Below are positions 49,113 to 59,859 of a DNA stretch of 64,000 bases, piece by piece. Below the pieces are notes generated by a model. The model was not told the DNA's origin. It worked only from the letters and a program-made list of their open reading frames with translations, and made no database searches. Source of the DNA: Paracyclopina nana (lineage: Eukaryota; Arthropoda; Copepoda; Cyclopoida; Cyclopettidae); the NCBI GenBank assembly GCA_019096065.1, contig JAGUCH010000004.1, positions 1,426,001 through 1,490,000 of the forward strand, read 5' to 3'. Within the stretch, counting starts at the first letter, position 1, and the number at the start of each line of letters is the position of its first letter. The translations under genes and the position numbers were made by a program.

Positions 49113-49625
49113 TCAATGAACTTTCTGAGTATGAATTATTTGCAATTCAGTTGAATCCTGGATGGCCTTTCTCTTGCCATAAAGGCTCACCTTGTCATTT
49201 TCCTTCAATCAAGAAATTGTTTGATTAAATATTACAAGTCACCCTCTTTGCTCACCAGGTTATCCATCACTATGGTTAGTATGTCCTCAGTCCAAGCTAA
49301 AACATTCCATGAGCCGAGTTCAGGATCTGAAAGGGTGAGGATTAAGCAAAGTTCCGCGGAGGTTGCGTGACACGAAAACAATTGAAAGTTGCGCAGTCAA
49401 CAAACCTTCCACTTTCATAACATTGACGTTTTCAACAGCGAAATCAGGACCAAGCTTGGCCATTTTCCTGGTAGCCTTTTTCTTCAAGTCTTCTGCACTT
49501 TCTGAAGAACTCTTGAAGATCACCACAGATCCATTGGAGAAGGCCACAAAGGCTTGGACAGCCTTAAAGTCTTTGAACATGGACATGAGGCACTGAACAA
49601 TCTTTGCATGAGCACCTTCCTCCAT
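49113..49625 (-). CDS. Small conserved-looking cytosolic protein, unknown
   Basis: Family not recognised. Exons in reading order: 49625-49406, 49326-49256, 49202-49113, all in phase, 126 residues. No signal peptide or membrane segment; mixed alpha/beta pattern (VQAFVAFSNGSVVIFK; SWNVLAWTEDILTIVMDNL) with a Lys-rich middle (DLKKKATRKMAKLG). The clean splicing of three exons argues that it is real. It starts 47 bp from the start codon of the divergent NOT-box gene, and its 3' end abuts the zinc-finger gene. Confidence 0.6.
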
Positions 49626-49672
49626 GATTATGATGATTAATGCTTCAAATTGAGGCTACACTAATCTTTATG
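49626..49672. promoter_or_regulatory. Very short bidirectional start region
   Basis: Only 47 bp separate the two divergent start codons (49625 minus, 49673 plus). Either the transcripts overlap at their 5' ends or one annotated start is not the real one. Confidence 0.45.
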
Positions 49673-50516
49673 ATGGCTGCCATGCCGGATATCATAGGTA
49701 AATATATTTGCACTCAAGATCAAAAGCCTTTAAAATTGACTGTAAACACACACATATTTTCTGCTTGACCTTTAAACTCGGCAAGATTAGCACCTTAATC
49801 AACTAGTTCATTAAAATGCTTGTACTTTTCAAGTAAATCATTACTCTCTGATTTGGCAATTTTTACCTGACACATGATAGTAAAGTTTGCCCAGTCTAAT
49901 GATAGTTTACTTTGCAGGGTTCTTATCCCGCTCTCAGATTGTGAGGCATTCGAGGTCAGAGTCTTTCATTCCACCCCTTCTGGGTGTGGCCCCTCTGCGT
50001 ACACTCTCACTGACCCAGCTTGAACAAAAGCAACTGGTCATGCTGGGAGCAGCCTCAGAGCATATGCCACACCCATCTGATTCAGAGAGGATAAGGGTGT
50101 ACCTGCCAAGAAACTTGGTGGCAACCCCACCTTACTACCCTCAGACTCCGCCTGTGGGCTGGAATGACCTGGAGTTCTTCATGAAGCTCTCCGCTGAAAC
50201 TCTGTTCTTCATTTTCTACTACCTGGAGGGCACCTCAGCCCAATTTTTGGCAGCCAAGGCCCTCAAGAGGCAATCCTGGAGGTTCCATACAAAGTACTGC
50301 ATGTGGTTTCAACGACGGGATGAGCCCAATGTTATCAATGATGACTTTGAACAGGTATAATTCCTCTTTTGGAGTTGGCCAAGCCTTATAAATTAATGCT
50401 GCTTTCCATTGATAAAGGGTGGGTACATCTTCTTTGATTATGAGAAATGGGGCCAGAGGAAAAAGGATGATTTCATATTTGAGTACCAGTTCTTAGAAGA
50501 CAAGGATCTGAGCTAA
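49673..50516 (+). CDS. CNOT3-like protein reduced to the NOT box
   Basis: Matches the C-terminal NOT2/3/5 domain of CCR4-NOT subunit 3: [59 protein letters not shown] and [10 protein letters not shown]. In CNOT3 this domain binds CNOT2 and docks on CNOT1. Exons: 49673-49697, 49918-50354, 50418-50516 (186 residues). CNOT3 is normally 700-850 residues with a long N-terminal coiled coil; here only about 45 residues precede the NOT box. The first exon (MAAMPDII) is tiny and predicted from phase, so an alternative upstream exon is possible. Introns rule out a processed copy. It could be a partial duplicate acting as a competitor or structural variant of CNOT3; that is inference. Confidence 0.75.
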
Positions 50517-50627
50517 CAAGATGATCATGAATGTTTTCATTTGTTGAACTCACAACTATAATCAAATAGAAACTTTTCACTTGATAGTCTCTCCGTGTGC
50601 TACAAAGAGGAACATCCAGAGAGCAAG

Positions 50628-50633
50628 TTTATT
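50628..50633 (-). terminator. Poly(A) signal of the isocitrate lyase gene
   Basis: TTTATT on plus (AATAAA on minus), 77 nt beyond the stop codon at 50710-50712. Confidence 0.55.
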
Positions 50634-50709
50634 TCACTTTGAGCTAATTTAATTATACGAAAGGTAGAAGAATACGAAATCCTTTAGTGAGCTGACATGA
50701 TAAAAAAAC

Positions 50710-52612
50710 CTAAGCATTGGTCCTTTCTGTGGTGGTGTTTTCGAATTGATTCATGGTGTTGTTCTTGCCAGATGCTTTGAGAGCAGAGTCTCCGGAAAAG
50801 TACTCCTTATGGTCATCACCAATGTAGGTTCCTGCCATATCCTGAAATATGAGCAAATTAGCTAAGAATGATCAGTCAAGTTGAGAAAGGGCACTATAAT
50901 GCTAACCTGATGTTTGACACACTCCAGTTGAGTCCGGATCTCAGTCCGTTGGACCCCTTGGACGTAGGCCAACATGCCAATGTGTCCAAAGTAGCTTTTG
51001 GCCAGGAGATCCGTGCTGAGGGCTGCAGTGTGGTAAGTTGGCAAGGTAATCAGGTGGTGAAACACTCCAGCCTTCACTGCAGCCTCCTTCTGGAACATTT
51101 TGATCCTCAAGTCAGCCTCCAGTGCCAGCTCCGATTGGTCATAGGTCTCGGACATCAACAGATCTCGGTTGTATCCGCTCAAATCCTTTTCCCCTTGGCG
51201 CTCCATTCATCAAAGACCTGCTTTCTCAAGCTCAACGTCCAGTTGAAGCTTGGACTGTTGTTGTAGACCAGCTTGGCATTGGGAACCTCTGATCTCACAG
51301 CTGACACGAGCTTGGCCATTTTGCCCACATGCGGATTGGGAGTTTCAATCCACAGCAAATCAGCTCCATTCTTCAAGCTAGTCTTGCAATCCAGGACGGC
51401 TCTGTCAAATCCGGAATCAGCCTTGAATTTGTACAGTCCATTGGGGAGTCGATGGGGTGAGCAGAGCTTGCCATTCATCTTGATCAAGGAGGTGCCATCA
51501 GGGACTCTGTCAATGTTGTCCACAGGATTCACCTCCAAAAACGAATTGTACCTAAAATGATCATAAAAATGGACCTATGTATCCTGGATTTGATGATTTT
51601 CCTCTCTACCTTGATGCCAAATCGCCTGGGGATCTTGAAACTGGGATCTTTTGGGTCAAGCTGGCGCCCAACGAATCAGTTCTGGCCACAATGACTCCAT
51701 CCGGAATGCCAAGCTCAAGGAAGGCATATCTCACTGCATTGATCTTGGCAAGGAAGTCCTCATGTGGAACTGTCACTTTCCCATCCTGGTGTCCACATTG
51801 CTTGGCATCAGAAACCTTTGAACGAAAATTATGCGAAAACATTCACGAAAAATGTGAAACTAGTGACCTACTTGATTTTCCATTTGGATGCAACACGCAC
51901 CAGCCTCGATCATTTTCTTGGCCAAGAGGTAAGTGGCTTCTTCGTTGCCATATCCAGCGTCAATGTCGCAAATCATGGGCACCACATGAGTCTCGAAGGT
52001 GTCAATGCTTTTGAGGATCTCCTCGACTTTAGCAGCGTCTTTGGCCTTTTCAGCTTCATCCAGAGCTCTGAAAAGGTGAGTGAGCTCTCTGGCATCAGCT
52101 TGCTTCAAAAATGTATAGATCTCTTCAATCAAGCTGGGCACTGCGGTTTTTTCATGCATGGACTGAAACAGGATGATTCTTTAATGTATTCAATAATATA
52201 TTGCTGGATTTTGAATCACCTGATCTGGTAGAGGTCCAAATTTGCTTCGCATGGCAGCAATCATCCATCCGGACAAGTACAGGTATTTCTTACTGGTGGT
52301 GCCAAAATGCTTCTTCACGGAAATCATGCATTGCTGAGCCACAAATCCATGCCAACAACCCAAGGATTGGGTGTACTTGGTGGGATCCTGGTCATACTCA
52401 GCCATATCTTTGCGCATGATTTTGGCGCAGTATTTGGCAATGTCCAGCCCAGTTTGGAAGCGGTTCTGAGCCTTCATTCTTGCAGCATAATCAGGGCTGA
52501 TTGCATTCCAAGTTGGCTGGTCTTTCAGGACCTTTTCAAAGTCCGACTTGAGTTGGGCATAAGTGTCCATTTCTGGCAGTTTCGTGTGATTTTCTAATTG
52601 GTATCTGCCCAA
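50710..52612 (-). CDS. Isocitrate lyase, Pseudomonas-type (large AceA subfamily), with introns
   Basis: Cleaves isocitrate to glyoxylate and succinate, the first glyoxylate-shunt step. Exons in reading order: 52612-52220, 52162-51872, 51815-51610, 51551-50907, 50841-50710; about 555 residues. Signature CGHQDGKVTVP holds the catalytic Cys (KQCGHQ here, not the KKCGH of E. coli, yeast and nematodes). Other motifs: SLGCWHGF, DIDAGYGN, ARTDSLGA, NNSPSFNW, HHLITLPTYHTAALSTD. The C-terminus (GDDHKEYFSGDSALKASGKNNTMNQF) closely follows the Pseudomonas-type enzyme. No SKL-type or obvious mitochondrial signal. One frame break near 51186 (run GGGGAAAA) needs a single extra base; all exon phases agree with that. 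The introns show it is part of the animal genome. Confidence 0.9.
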
Positions 52613-55379
52613 ATAAGACGCTTTTATAGGAATTATAGGGGACGCGCGCGGTGCGCGTAAAATGCGCTGTTTTTTGATTTATAGATGCATCAACTTGCTG
52701 GGAGATGCTCCATCCTTAATTGTTAAAATTATAACTTTTACATCTAAAGTCAATATTATTTCTATTCTTTAGAAATTGAAAAATTCTCAAAAACTCCTAG
52801 CTACTTGTCATGTTACATTTGTTCATATTATTTATTGCACAAAAATCCTTGTTGCCAAGTAATTCTTAGAAGCTAAAAACTTTTTTTTTTAAAAAAACTG
52901 TACACTTTTTTATTGAGTTAATTACATAACAATTAAAGCATGCAACGCTCACCAGCAAGCCGAGTTTGCAGGGTGAGCAACTTTATATGTGCCAAATTCT
53001 TATCGGAAAATTACTCCAGATTTCCAAAATTTTCCAACATTGGTTTCCATTAAAAGAAAAGCCACATTGATTTAGAGCAGAATGCTTATTTTTTCATAGC
53101 ATATTTTCGAGTGACATGAGGCCATTTCAGAGCTAGGCCAATATCAGCTATTCGTGAAGCAAGCACTCTTGGCAGTATCTCAAAGCATGACCTCTCATAG
53201 AAACACGATTGGCGTTCTAATATGATAAGAGAGCAGCCTCGTGAATCCCATAACTAGACACTACGAGTTTCGTTTGAAGGGTGTGTGTTGACACAGATAA
53301 AATGCCGTTGACATCTTGCAATATTTGGCGTACTGATGTTGACGTATAGCAATGCTATGAGAGGAAATCGCAGTTTACGTAGCAAGTGGAGGAAGAGTTG
53401 GAAATGTACCAGTACTCACTTTAGGTCAATGTTCAATTTACCAAAAATCACTGCCATGTACGCGTATTAAATCTTGCAGCTGCTGCAGATCACTAATAGA
53501 AGCAATGATCACTTTATGTGTCTAGTTGAGCAAAGGTTAAAAATCCCCAACTGATTTCGTACTTGGACCTTTGCTCAATTATTCATAGGAATCAATGATT
53601 GTTTCTCATTCATCTAGCCTTTTCCTAACTATATCATTTTTCTCTTGAAGGCTTGAAATTGATTGAATTGTGCTTTCATTCTAGAGTGGTAAGATCCAGT
53701 TAAATTCCGAGAGTATATATAAATATAGGCATGTATCAAGTTTCACAAGCAAGTGGTGTGATATTTTGACATGCAGCATCAATGAAATGTACACGTGAAC
53801 AGCAACATGAATGTCATGCACTAGGGATAAAAATGACACTTGGTGTTAAGTGAAACATTCTAAACTGATGATTGACAAATGATAGAATAAAAATGCTATT
53901 GATAAAAACCACGAAAGGTTTTGCATATTATAAGTCGTTTTAGGGAGTATTTAAACTTTGTATTGTATTTATGGAAATAAATTGGAATTCGTATTTTTTC
54001 TCTTAAAAATGTTCATTTTTTATTCTTGCTTTATTTTTCACAAGTATGGATCCACTGAATGCCAAAAATTGGACCATAGTGGAACACTTTGATGGAGTTA
54101 AAATGATTAGGCAGAATTTAGATTACCGAACGATCTAGTATAAAAATTACTAAGCCTACTTTGGGTTCCGCTTCTTTACACATTCCAGCAGACGGCGCTG
54201 GTTTCCTTTGCTTTGATATTTCACTTGAAAGCCGGAAATTCAGCTTTAAAAAAATATGTGAGCAACATCAGCTCATCAGGAGAAAAAATGGCCTAAGTTG
54301 ATTCAGGGTTATCTTGCTTTGAACCCTCCTACGCCTCCAGAATCTTCTTGAAAGCGCCAAACTCTGCGCAATTTCCAAATGTAAACAATATCTGGAAACC
54401 TAACTAACAAACATGCTATTCAACAGCAAGCCGAAATAGACGTAAGGGTAACCAGACGTGAAAATTGTGGGCACAATTTTTGGATAAAAGTCATAGCCGC
54501 TACACGCCAAAATAATTCAACCTTACGTTCTTGTTGTAAGCATGGGGTTCTCTTTTGCATTACGCGTGGCTATTTATTCAGAAATATCTGGTGACTTGCC
54601 TCTCAAATTATCTGGATACACTACCTTAGAGTTACTGAGTCACTACTCAGTAAATTCACTAATCAGTTTAACTCAGTTTTAAGCTTTGCCTGCTTTGGTG
54701 CTTTTGAAGTTTCCATCATAAAAATGGAGCTGAGTACGCCAACTTTTGTCATTTTTTGCTAAATTTCAATTTGGACGAAATCCAGGTAAGTTGTTCTGAA
54801 ATATTTTAACACCCTAAATTGTATTCTAACACACAAATGAAGAAAAGATTAATTATGCCAGAGTGCGTCATCACTTATGATTGCGTTTTTATAGGCAAAT
54901 TGTGTTATGAATAACTAAGTTGCCTCACATTGTACTTTTGCCTTCTTGGATCTTTGAGTAGCAAATGAGTTAATTAAAGCCATTAGCAATCATACAAAGC
55001 GTGTAATTACAGGCTCACCTCAAAATTTGTTTCATTCAGTAAATTGACCCATGTGCCATATGTTTGCTACCAAAACTTTTTACATTAAGCCATGTGCAGC
55101 ACAGAGCAGCACAGTGGAAACTGAGATTTAACCCGTTCGGTGTGTTTGAGCAATTTCTTAGTGTATCAGGCCCACAGTGTGTTTAGTAATGTAGATGTTA
55201 ATGATTAAACTCCTTGGTGTTCTCTTCAGAATGATATGACTTATTCCCTTGAGCTAATTGTGCACACTAGGAATAAGAGGAAGAAAGCCTTTATACCAAT
55301 GTGGCTCCTCTCAAGTAGCCTATTTACCTCTGTGCTGCAGAGTGAGCAAATTGGCCATTAAAGTTGCAAGAGCATCAGT
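52613..55379. other. Intergenic, AT-rich
   Basis: About 2.8 kb with no open frame over 60 codons on either strand. Includes a short GCGCGCGG stretch just upstream of the isocitrate lyase start (52642-52656). No repeats or RNA genes seen. Confidence 0.45.
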
Positions 55380-55387
55380 TATAAAAG
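55380..55387 (+). promoter_or_regulatory. TATA box of the small secreted protein gene
   Basis: TATAAAAG 57 bp before the ATG at 55437, leaving room for a 5' UTR of about 25-30 nt. This is the clearest TATA box in the window. Confidence 0.6.
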
Positions 55388-55436
55388 GCTCCAAAATTGG
55401 CTACTTCCAGTCCATTTACTAACCAGTCTCTCTATC

Positions 55437-56001
55437 ATGAAGGTTGTAGTAGGATTAGTAGCAGTCAATTTGGTTGTTTTGCTGGCTTTAAAATCTGAAG
55501 CCTTCAGTTTTGGAAGGAGACAGGTAAGTTTTCTTTAAAAATATTCAAGTACCCCTTGAAAGCATATTTTTATTTGCAAAGGGTGGGCAAGGCCTTTTTC
55601 GTCATACTTGCAATCATCAAAAAGGGACACTAATAACAAAGCTTCTGATGTTCCCTTGAGGCCTTTGAGGAGTTATGACTCCTATGAAAAATTCAATCCG
55701 GATCAATATGAAAAAGGGAGTCCGGAATTCAATCTGGCCATGATCAACTACTTGCTTGATATGAAAATGCATGGCCAAGATATCAAGGAGCTTGATAAAA
55801 CCAAGGTGAGCTACAAAGAAAATTTTAGATTGAGCTTTGACAATGGAAGCCATGAATTTCAAGGAATTTGGAGTGCCTGAAATGATTGGTCATGGTGAGG
55901 ATAACATCATTTGCAAGATGGAGCCTTACAATTTGTGCTACACAGTGGATGAACAGGGCAACATGCATCCCTGGGTGATCATAGGCCAGTCAGACTTTTG
56001 A
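55437..56001 (+). CDS. Small secreted protein, unknown (one frame break)
   Basis: Exons: 55437-55523, 55582-55805, 55864-56001; about 149 residues. Signal peptide MKVVVGLVAVNLVVLLALKS, then a mature start with FGRRQGGQG, where RR could be a convertase site. The middle is charged (YDSYEKFNPDQYEKGSPEFN), and the last exon holds two cysteines (ICKMEPYNLCYTVD) that probably pair. I do not recognise the family. The frame breaks once at the TTTTT run near 55593-55597; phases agree if one base is missing. Own TATA box and poly(A) signal (56123-56128) suggest a strongly expressed tissue-specific gene; that is inference. Confidence 0.65.
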
Positions 56002-56122
56002 GGATCTACAAATAAGCTTTATCAGTCCAGCAACAAGAGCTTGGAATTGGGAGTATTTTGAAGGATCGGAGCCACTTTTTATCTTCTTCTACAATGTATT
56101 GTGCAGCTCTCTCATAAAATTG

Positions 56123-56128
56123 AATAAA
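56123..56128 (+). terminator. Poly(A) signal of the small secreted protein gene
   Basis: AATAAA 122 nt after the stop at 55999-56001; 19 bp before the stop of the convergent acyltransferase gene. Confidence 0.55.
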
Positions 56129-56146
56129 GGAATGAAGAAACACCAT

Positions 56147-57457
56147 TTATTCTGCCTTTTTCTCAAACTTAGAGTTGTATCTTTGACTAAAGATCTGGAT
56201 GTAGTAGGAGCCTCCATTCCAAATGGCACAGAAAGTTAGGATGACCAAGTAGAATGCATTGATTAGCTCATAATTGTACATGAGTCTTGTTGGTATCAGG
56301 CTGAGAATCACATAGACAAGTTGGAAGGAGGCAAACATGAGAATAATCTTGAAATCATAGGGATTCAAGCTTTCTCCTTGCTCAATAAATCCTGATGTCA
56401 AAATGAAAAAAGTTCATATTTTTATGCATTGAAGGTAAAACACAACTCACCAAAATAAACTGCCATTTTGTAGCCCAGTTTTGTGGATGGGTTGTTATGG
56501 TCCCCAGCTAAATACCTCAGTGAAGTGACCAAACTCCTGTCTTTTTCTATGACTGTGAACTGGATGTAGAAGTAGATGAGTTGCCAGGCCAAATAGAAGC
56601 AAAGAGGGTAGAAAAACTGCTCTGACCAAGTCAAAGGTGTGAATGTGGCTGATTCTGACCACATTCTTGAATCCCATCTTAGCAAGTAATGAAACACTCC
56701 AGGCATAATATGAATAGCAAAACTGGTTACCTAAAAATCAAATGCTTGGTTGCTCAATGAACATCTTTAATAGGTTTCTTTTGGCTTACTTTGTCAATGC
56801 TGTGAAATACTAGGCTGTTTTGCCATGCAACAATGGCAACAGCTATTGGACCATGAGAGAGTAGGAAATTGTTTTTGAACCACAGCTGGCACATGTCTTC
56901 ATTTTGTGCATCAATGCAACTAAGAGTCTGGATCCATGTGGATAATTGGACAAAGTAGCAAAAGTCAATCATGAAAAAGTGCTCTTTTGAGGACTTGTAA
57001 GAGAAAAACCTGCAAAGCAGCCATGCATTTCAAGATGAGTTTTTAATGCTTTGAATTTTTAAAAGTACCTGTATACCATAAGGAAAGCCATGAGGAAGTA
57101 AAAGAGCACTGGAAAAATTGAGGCTTCACCAGCACTATATATTCAATTGACATAGTTAGCACCACACCCATTGCAAAGCTGATGGCATCAACCTGTTTGA
57201 CCTTTGTTTGCACCCTGTCATCCCCCATATTATCCCTGATCCTCCTATGTAATTCTTTTTAGTGAGAATATGGCAAATTTCACCACTTTGCTTTGATAGT
57301 ACCTATTTGGGTCCCCTGTGATGGTTTGGCGCCAATGTCTCACTATGGAATTTTGTAGCTTTTCCTGTACATCTTTGACAATGCTTGGAATCTCATAGGG
57401 ATGAACCAGTTGCAACTTTCCCACCCAACTGTAGCCTGATTTTTCATTTGTATCCAT
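56147..57457 (-). CDS. Glycerophosphocholine acyltransferase, GPC1/DUF2838 family (one frame break)
   Basis: Polytopic membrane enzyme family that acylates glycerophosphocholine with acyl-CoA to lysophosphatidylcholine, defined in yeast and plants. Exons in reading order: 57457-57303, 57244-57069, 57009-56790, 56730-56451, 56391-56147 (358 residues). Family motifs: DFCYFVQLSTWIQ, SHGPIAVAIVAWQNSLVFHS, DKVTSFAIHIMPGV and YLLRWDS. About eight hydrophobic segments; C-terminus KFEKKAE. The frame breaks once in exon 2, at the TTTTT run near 57110-57122 within a transmembrane segment (KPQFF then VLFYFLMAFLMVYR); one missing base restores it and the downstream phases. Its stop codon lies inside an AATAAA (56146-56151 on plus as TTTATT). 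Confidence 0.8.
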
Positions 57458-58149
57458 GCTAACTGGCTGCAGTAGTTTTGCGTCACTTACAATATGCTAC
57501 AATGTGCCTCAGCAACAACTGTTGCAGCACAAAACTTCACCTGGAACACATTATTGCTTCTACCAGCTGAATCTAGCTTCAAATTGCTGGCTGGGTCTCC
57601 ATTCAAATGAAGCAGGGCGCGAGACTTGTATATATTGGACCAAACCCTGAAATTCTTTGGATTTGCATTGCAGTTTTAGCACTAATCAAAAAGAAAATGA
57701 ATGATGACATGCATCTTAGTTGGCCAAACCAGGTTTTGTCAAGCAAAAGGACAACTTGCACTTTTTTGCAGCTGGCTTTAAATATTTAGGCATCAGAAGG
57801 GAGCATCTTATGATCTAAAATCATAGAGTCAATAATTATTATTGGATGCAAATATTGGCTTCATAATGATAGAAAAATCAATGCGAAGTACAAACGCAGA
57901 TATAATAATATTAGTGAATGTAATAAGCTGGCAAAAAGGGTAGCTTCAAATCATAAGAAATGACACTGCTCTCTCACAATTCCACAAAAACAGTAAAATT
58001 GCAGGGATTGCTGTGGCTAACCAGTACTGTAAGTGACATTTTTGCCAATAGAGAGCAAAGAAAGCTTATGTTTGAGACATACTATGCAGTTTTGGTGTAT
58101 TTCGAATTATTCCATCTGGTAGCTCTGCATGTACTTTGTTGGTAAACAA
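57458..58149. other. Intergenic between GPCAT and PAAT-like genes
   Basis: About 690 bp between divergent genes. Only short open frames; nothing I can support. Confidence 0.4.
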
Positions 58150-59021
58150 ATGAGAAGGAGACTAGAGAGAAAAATGACAGATATGAAAATAGAGGCCAGT
58201 TGGCCAGTGAGTGAAAAATCATTGCAGGATTGTTTCTCCATTCTGGATGAGGAGAAATATGAGGGCTTTGACTCTGGCACTGTTGATGCCACCAGATGCA
58301 TCCAATGCTCAAAACCAGAGGAAGAGAACGCAGAGCCATTACATATCACAGTCAAAACGATTGGCAAAATCATTTCCAGAGTCTGCATTGTGTCTCAGTC
58401 AAAAAGAGCGGAACTGTACCAAGGATCCTATGACCATATTGGCCAGTACTTGTCCACCACAACAGGAACACTCTTAGGTAAGAATGTTTTAATAATGAAA
58501 AAGGCCAAGCAACTTAATGCAGTTTAATTTTTGTAGATGACAGTGATGAGGATTTTGTGGTTTTCCTCAAAGAAGCAACCATAGAAAGCTCTACACTTGA
58601 TCAGCTCACTATGAAGTTTGTTGGGCCCACTGAGGAGTCCTTTTGGATTTTGAGTGTCATGATCATCACCAAAGATATCCAAGATCATAACCATGTTCTC
58701 CCGTGCTCTCCTAGTCTCAATGGAAGATTTGACTTGATGACCCTAGATTGCATGCTGAAAGACCAAGACATTGAGCTGTCAGACAAGGCCAAAGATTTCA
58801 AAAGACTGTTTGAAAGTTTCCAAAAGAGCAAACCTCCAGGATTGGAAGATGTGCACGTACCACTTAGTGATAGCTTGAAAATATTGGAATCTCAAATGTT
58901 GGCCAAGATTCAGGAGGAGAATGCAAAGCTTCTGCTAAAAATGGAAGAAATGGAATCGAGGCAAAATGCCAAGCTGGACAAAATTATTGAGTTGCTGCAA
59001 CAAAATAAACATGACTGCTAA
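58150..59021 (+). CDS. Coiled-coil protein, possibly PAAT (C10orf88)-like
   Basis: Two exons, 58150-58477 and 58537-59021 (270 residues). The N-terminal two thirds look like a beta-rich domain (DEDFVVFLKEATI; LTMKFVGPTEESFWILSVMI). The C-terminal 45 residues form a coiled coil (ILESQMLAKIQEENAKLLLK, then RQNAKLDKIIELLQQ). This layout fits the ATPase PAAT/C10orf88 family, which associates with ABC ATPases, but only loosely; the assignment is tentative. No signal peptide or membrane span. Start chosen at 58150 (MRRRLERKM); an in-frame ATG exists at 58129. AATAAA at 59004-59009 lies inside the last codons, and the next gene's ATG follows the stop after only 46 bp. Confidence 0.6.
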
Positions 59022-59067
59022 AAGCTGAGCTTGCTCTCATCAGCCCTATATTTTTGTGGCTGTGATC

Positions 59068-59670
59068 ATGTCATGTAGAGTTGGATTTCTGGCAATTTAT
59101 CTAGCTATATTTGTGCACTATTTGGTGCTTCTGGAGTCAAGGAGGATCGAGGCTCCAGTTCCGAGAGATCCAAACGAGATTTGCAACCTTACCGGCAACA
59201 ATTCTAGTCGGACAAGGCGTGATGGTTTGTCAGCATTGGATGGATTTGTCAGTGACGCAGTTGATTATGCTTGCTTTGATGGATCGCTCTCATCGTGCTT
59301 TGCGACCATGGGAAAGCTACTCCCTACCAGGTGACCACTCTTGAATCCAGCTTATTTGCCTGGCTGATCCATGATTTCTCAGGCTTTACATCAACCTCAA
59401 CACAATTCTGGACGACCTTTTGGGCTGCGAGGCCCCGCTGCAACCGACTACTTACGAGCTGCAGGATCTCGCGCATTTTTGAACTCTTCAATATTGGCGA
59501 CTAATATCACGATGCGGACCACCAGATTGCATTTGGCAAATGTGAGGAAGCGGACCTTGATATTGAAGCATCAAGTGAGAATCGCGCTGGATGTATTCTG
59601 CAAGTACCTTCAAGAAGAGTCTGAAGAGGCAGCTCTGCGACAACAGAACACTACTGAAGTGGACGATTAA
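59068..59670 (+). CDS. Secreted helical protein, unknown (one frame break)
   Basis: Exons 59068-59330 and 59383-59670; about 183 residues if one missing base is allowed at the TTTTT run near 59477-59481. The N-terminus is a signal peptide (FLAIYLAIFVHYLVLL). The mature part has four or five cysteines (EICNL, YACFDG, SCFATM, LGCEAP, VFCKYL) and several NxS/T sites. The predicted helices (LSALDGFVSDAVDYACF; LYINLNTILDDLLGC; YELQDLAHFL; HQVRIALDVFCKYLQEES) look amphipathic. A four-helix secreted fold, as in cytokines or odorant/juvenile hormone carriers, would fit, but this is only a pattern. Without the correction the protein would stop after 120 residues. Family not recognised. Confidence 0.6.
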
Positions 59671-59859
59671 TTGTGCTTATAACATTGAAAAACGTTTAAT
59701 AATTAGAAAAACATCTCTTTCTGTTAACTATGATCGACAAAGGAGAAATCACTATAGGTAATTTTTAAGTAGCCATTAGTTTCAAGAAACAAGGGGAACT
59801 TCCATTGTATAGGTACTTTTGTGCCCAGGCAAAATCAATGATGTACGTAGTGGGTTTAG
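59671..59859. other. Intergenic between convergent genes
   Basis: Short 3' region of the secreted protein gene and of phosphatidylserine synthase; no canonical AATAAA seen on either strand. Confidence 0.35.

Noticed and set aside
50710..52612. Isocitrate lyase as bacterial contamination
   Set aside because: Four GT-AG introns in correct phase and animal neighbours on both sides.
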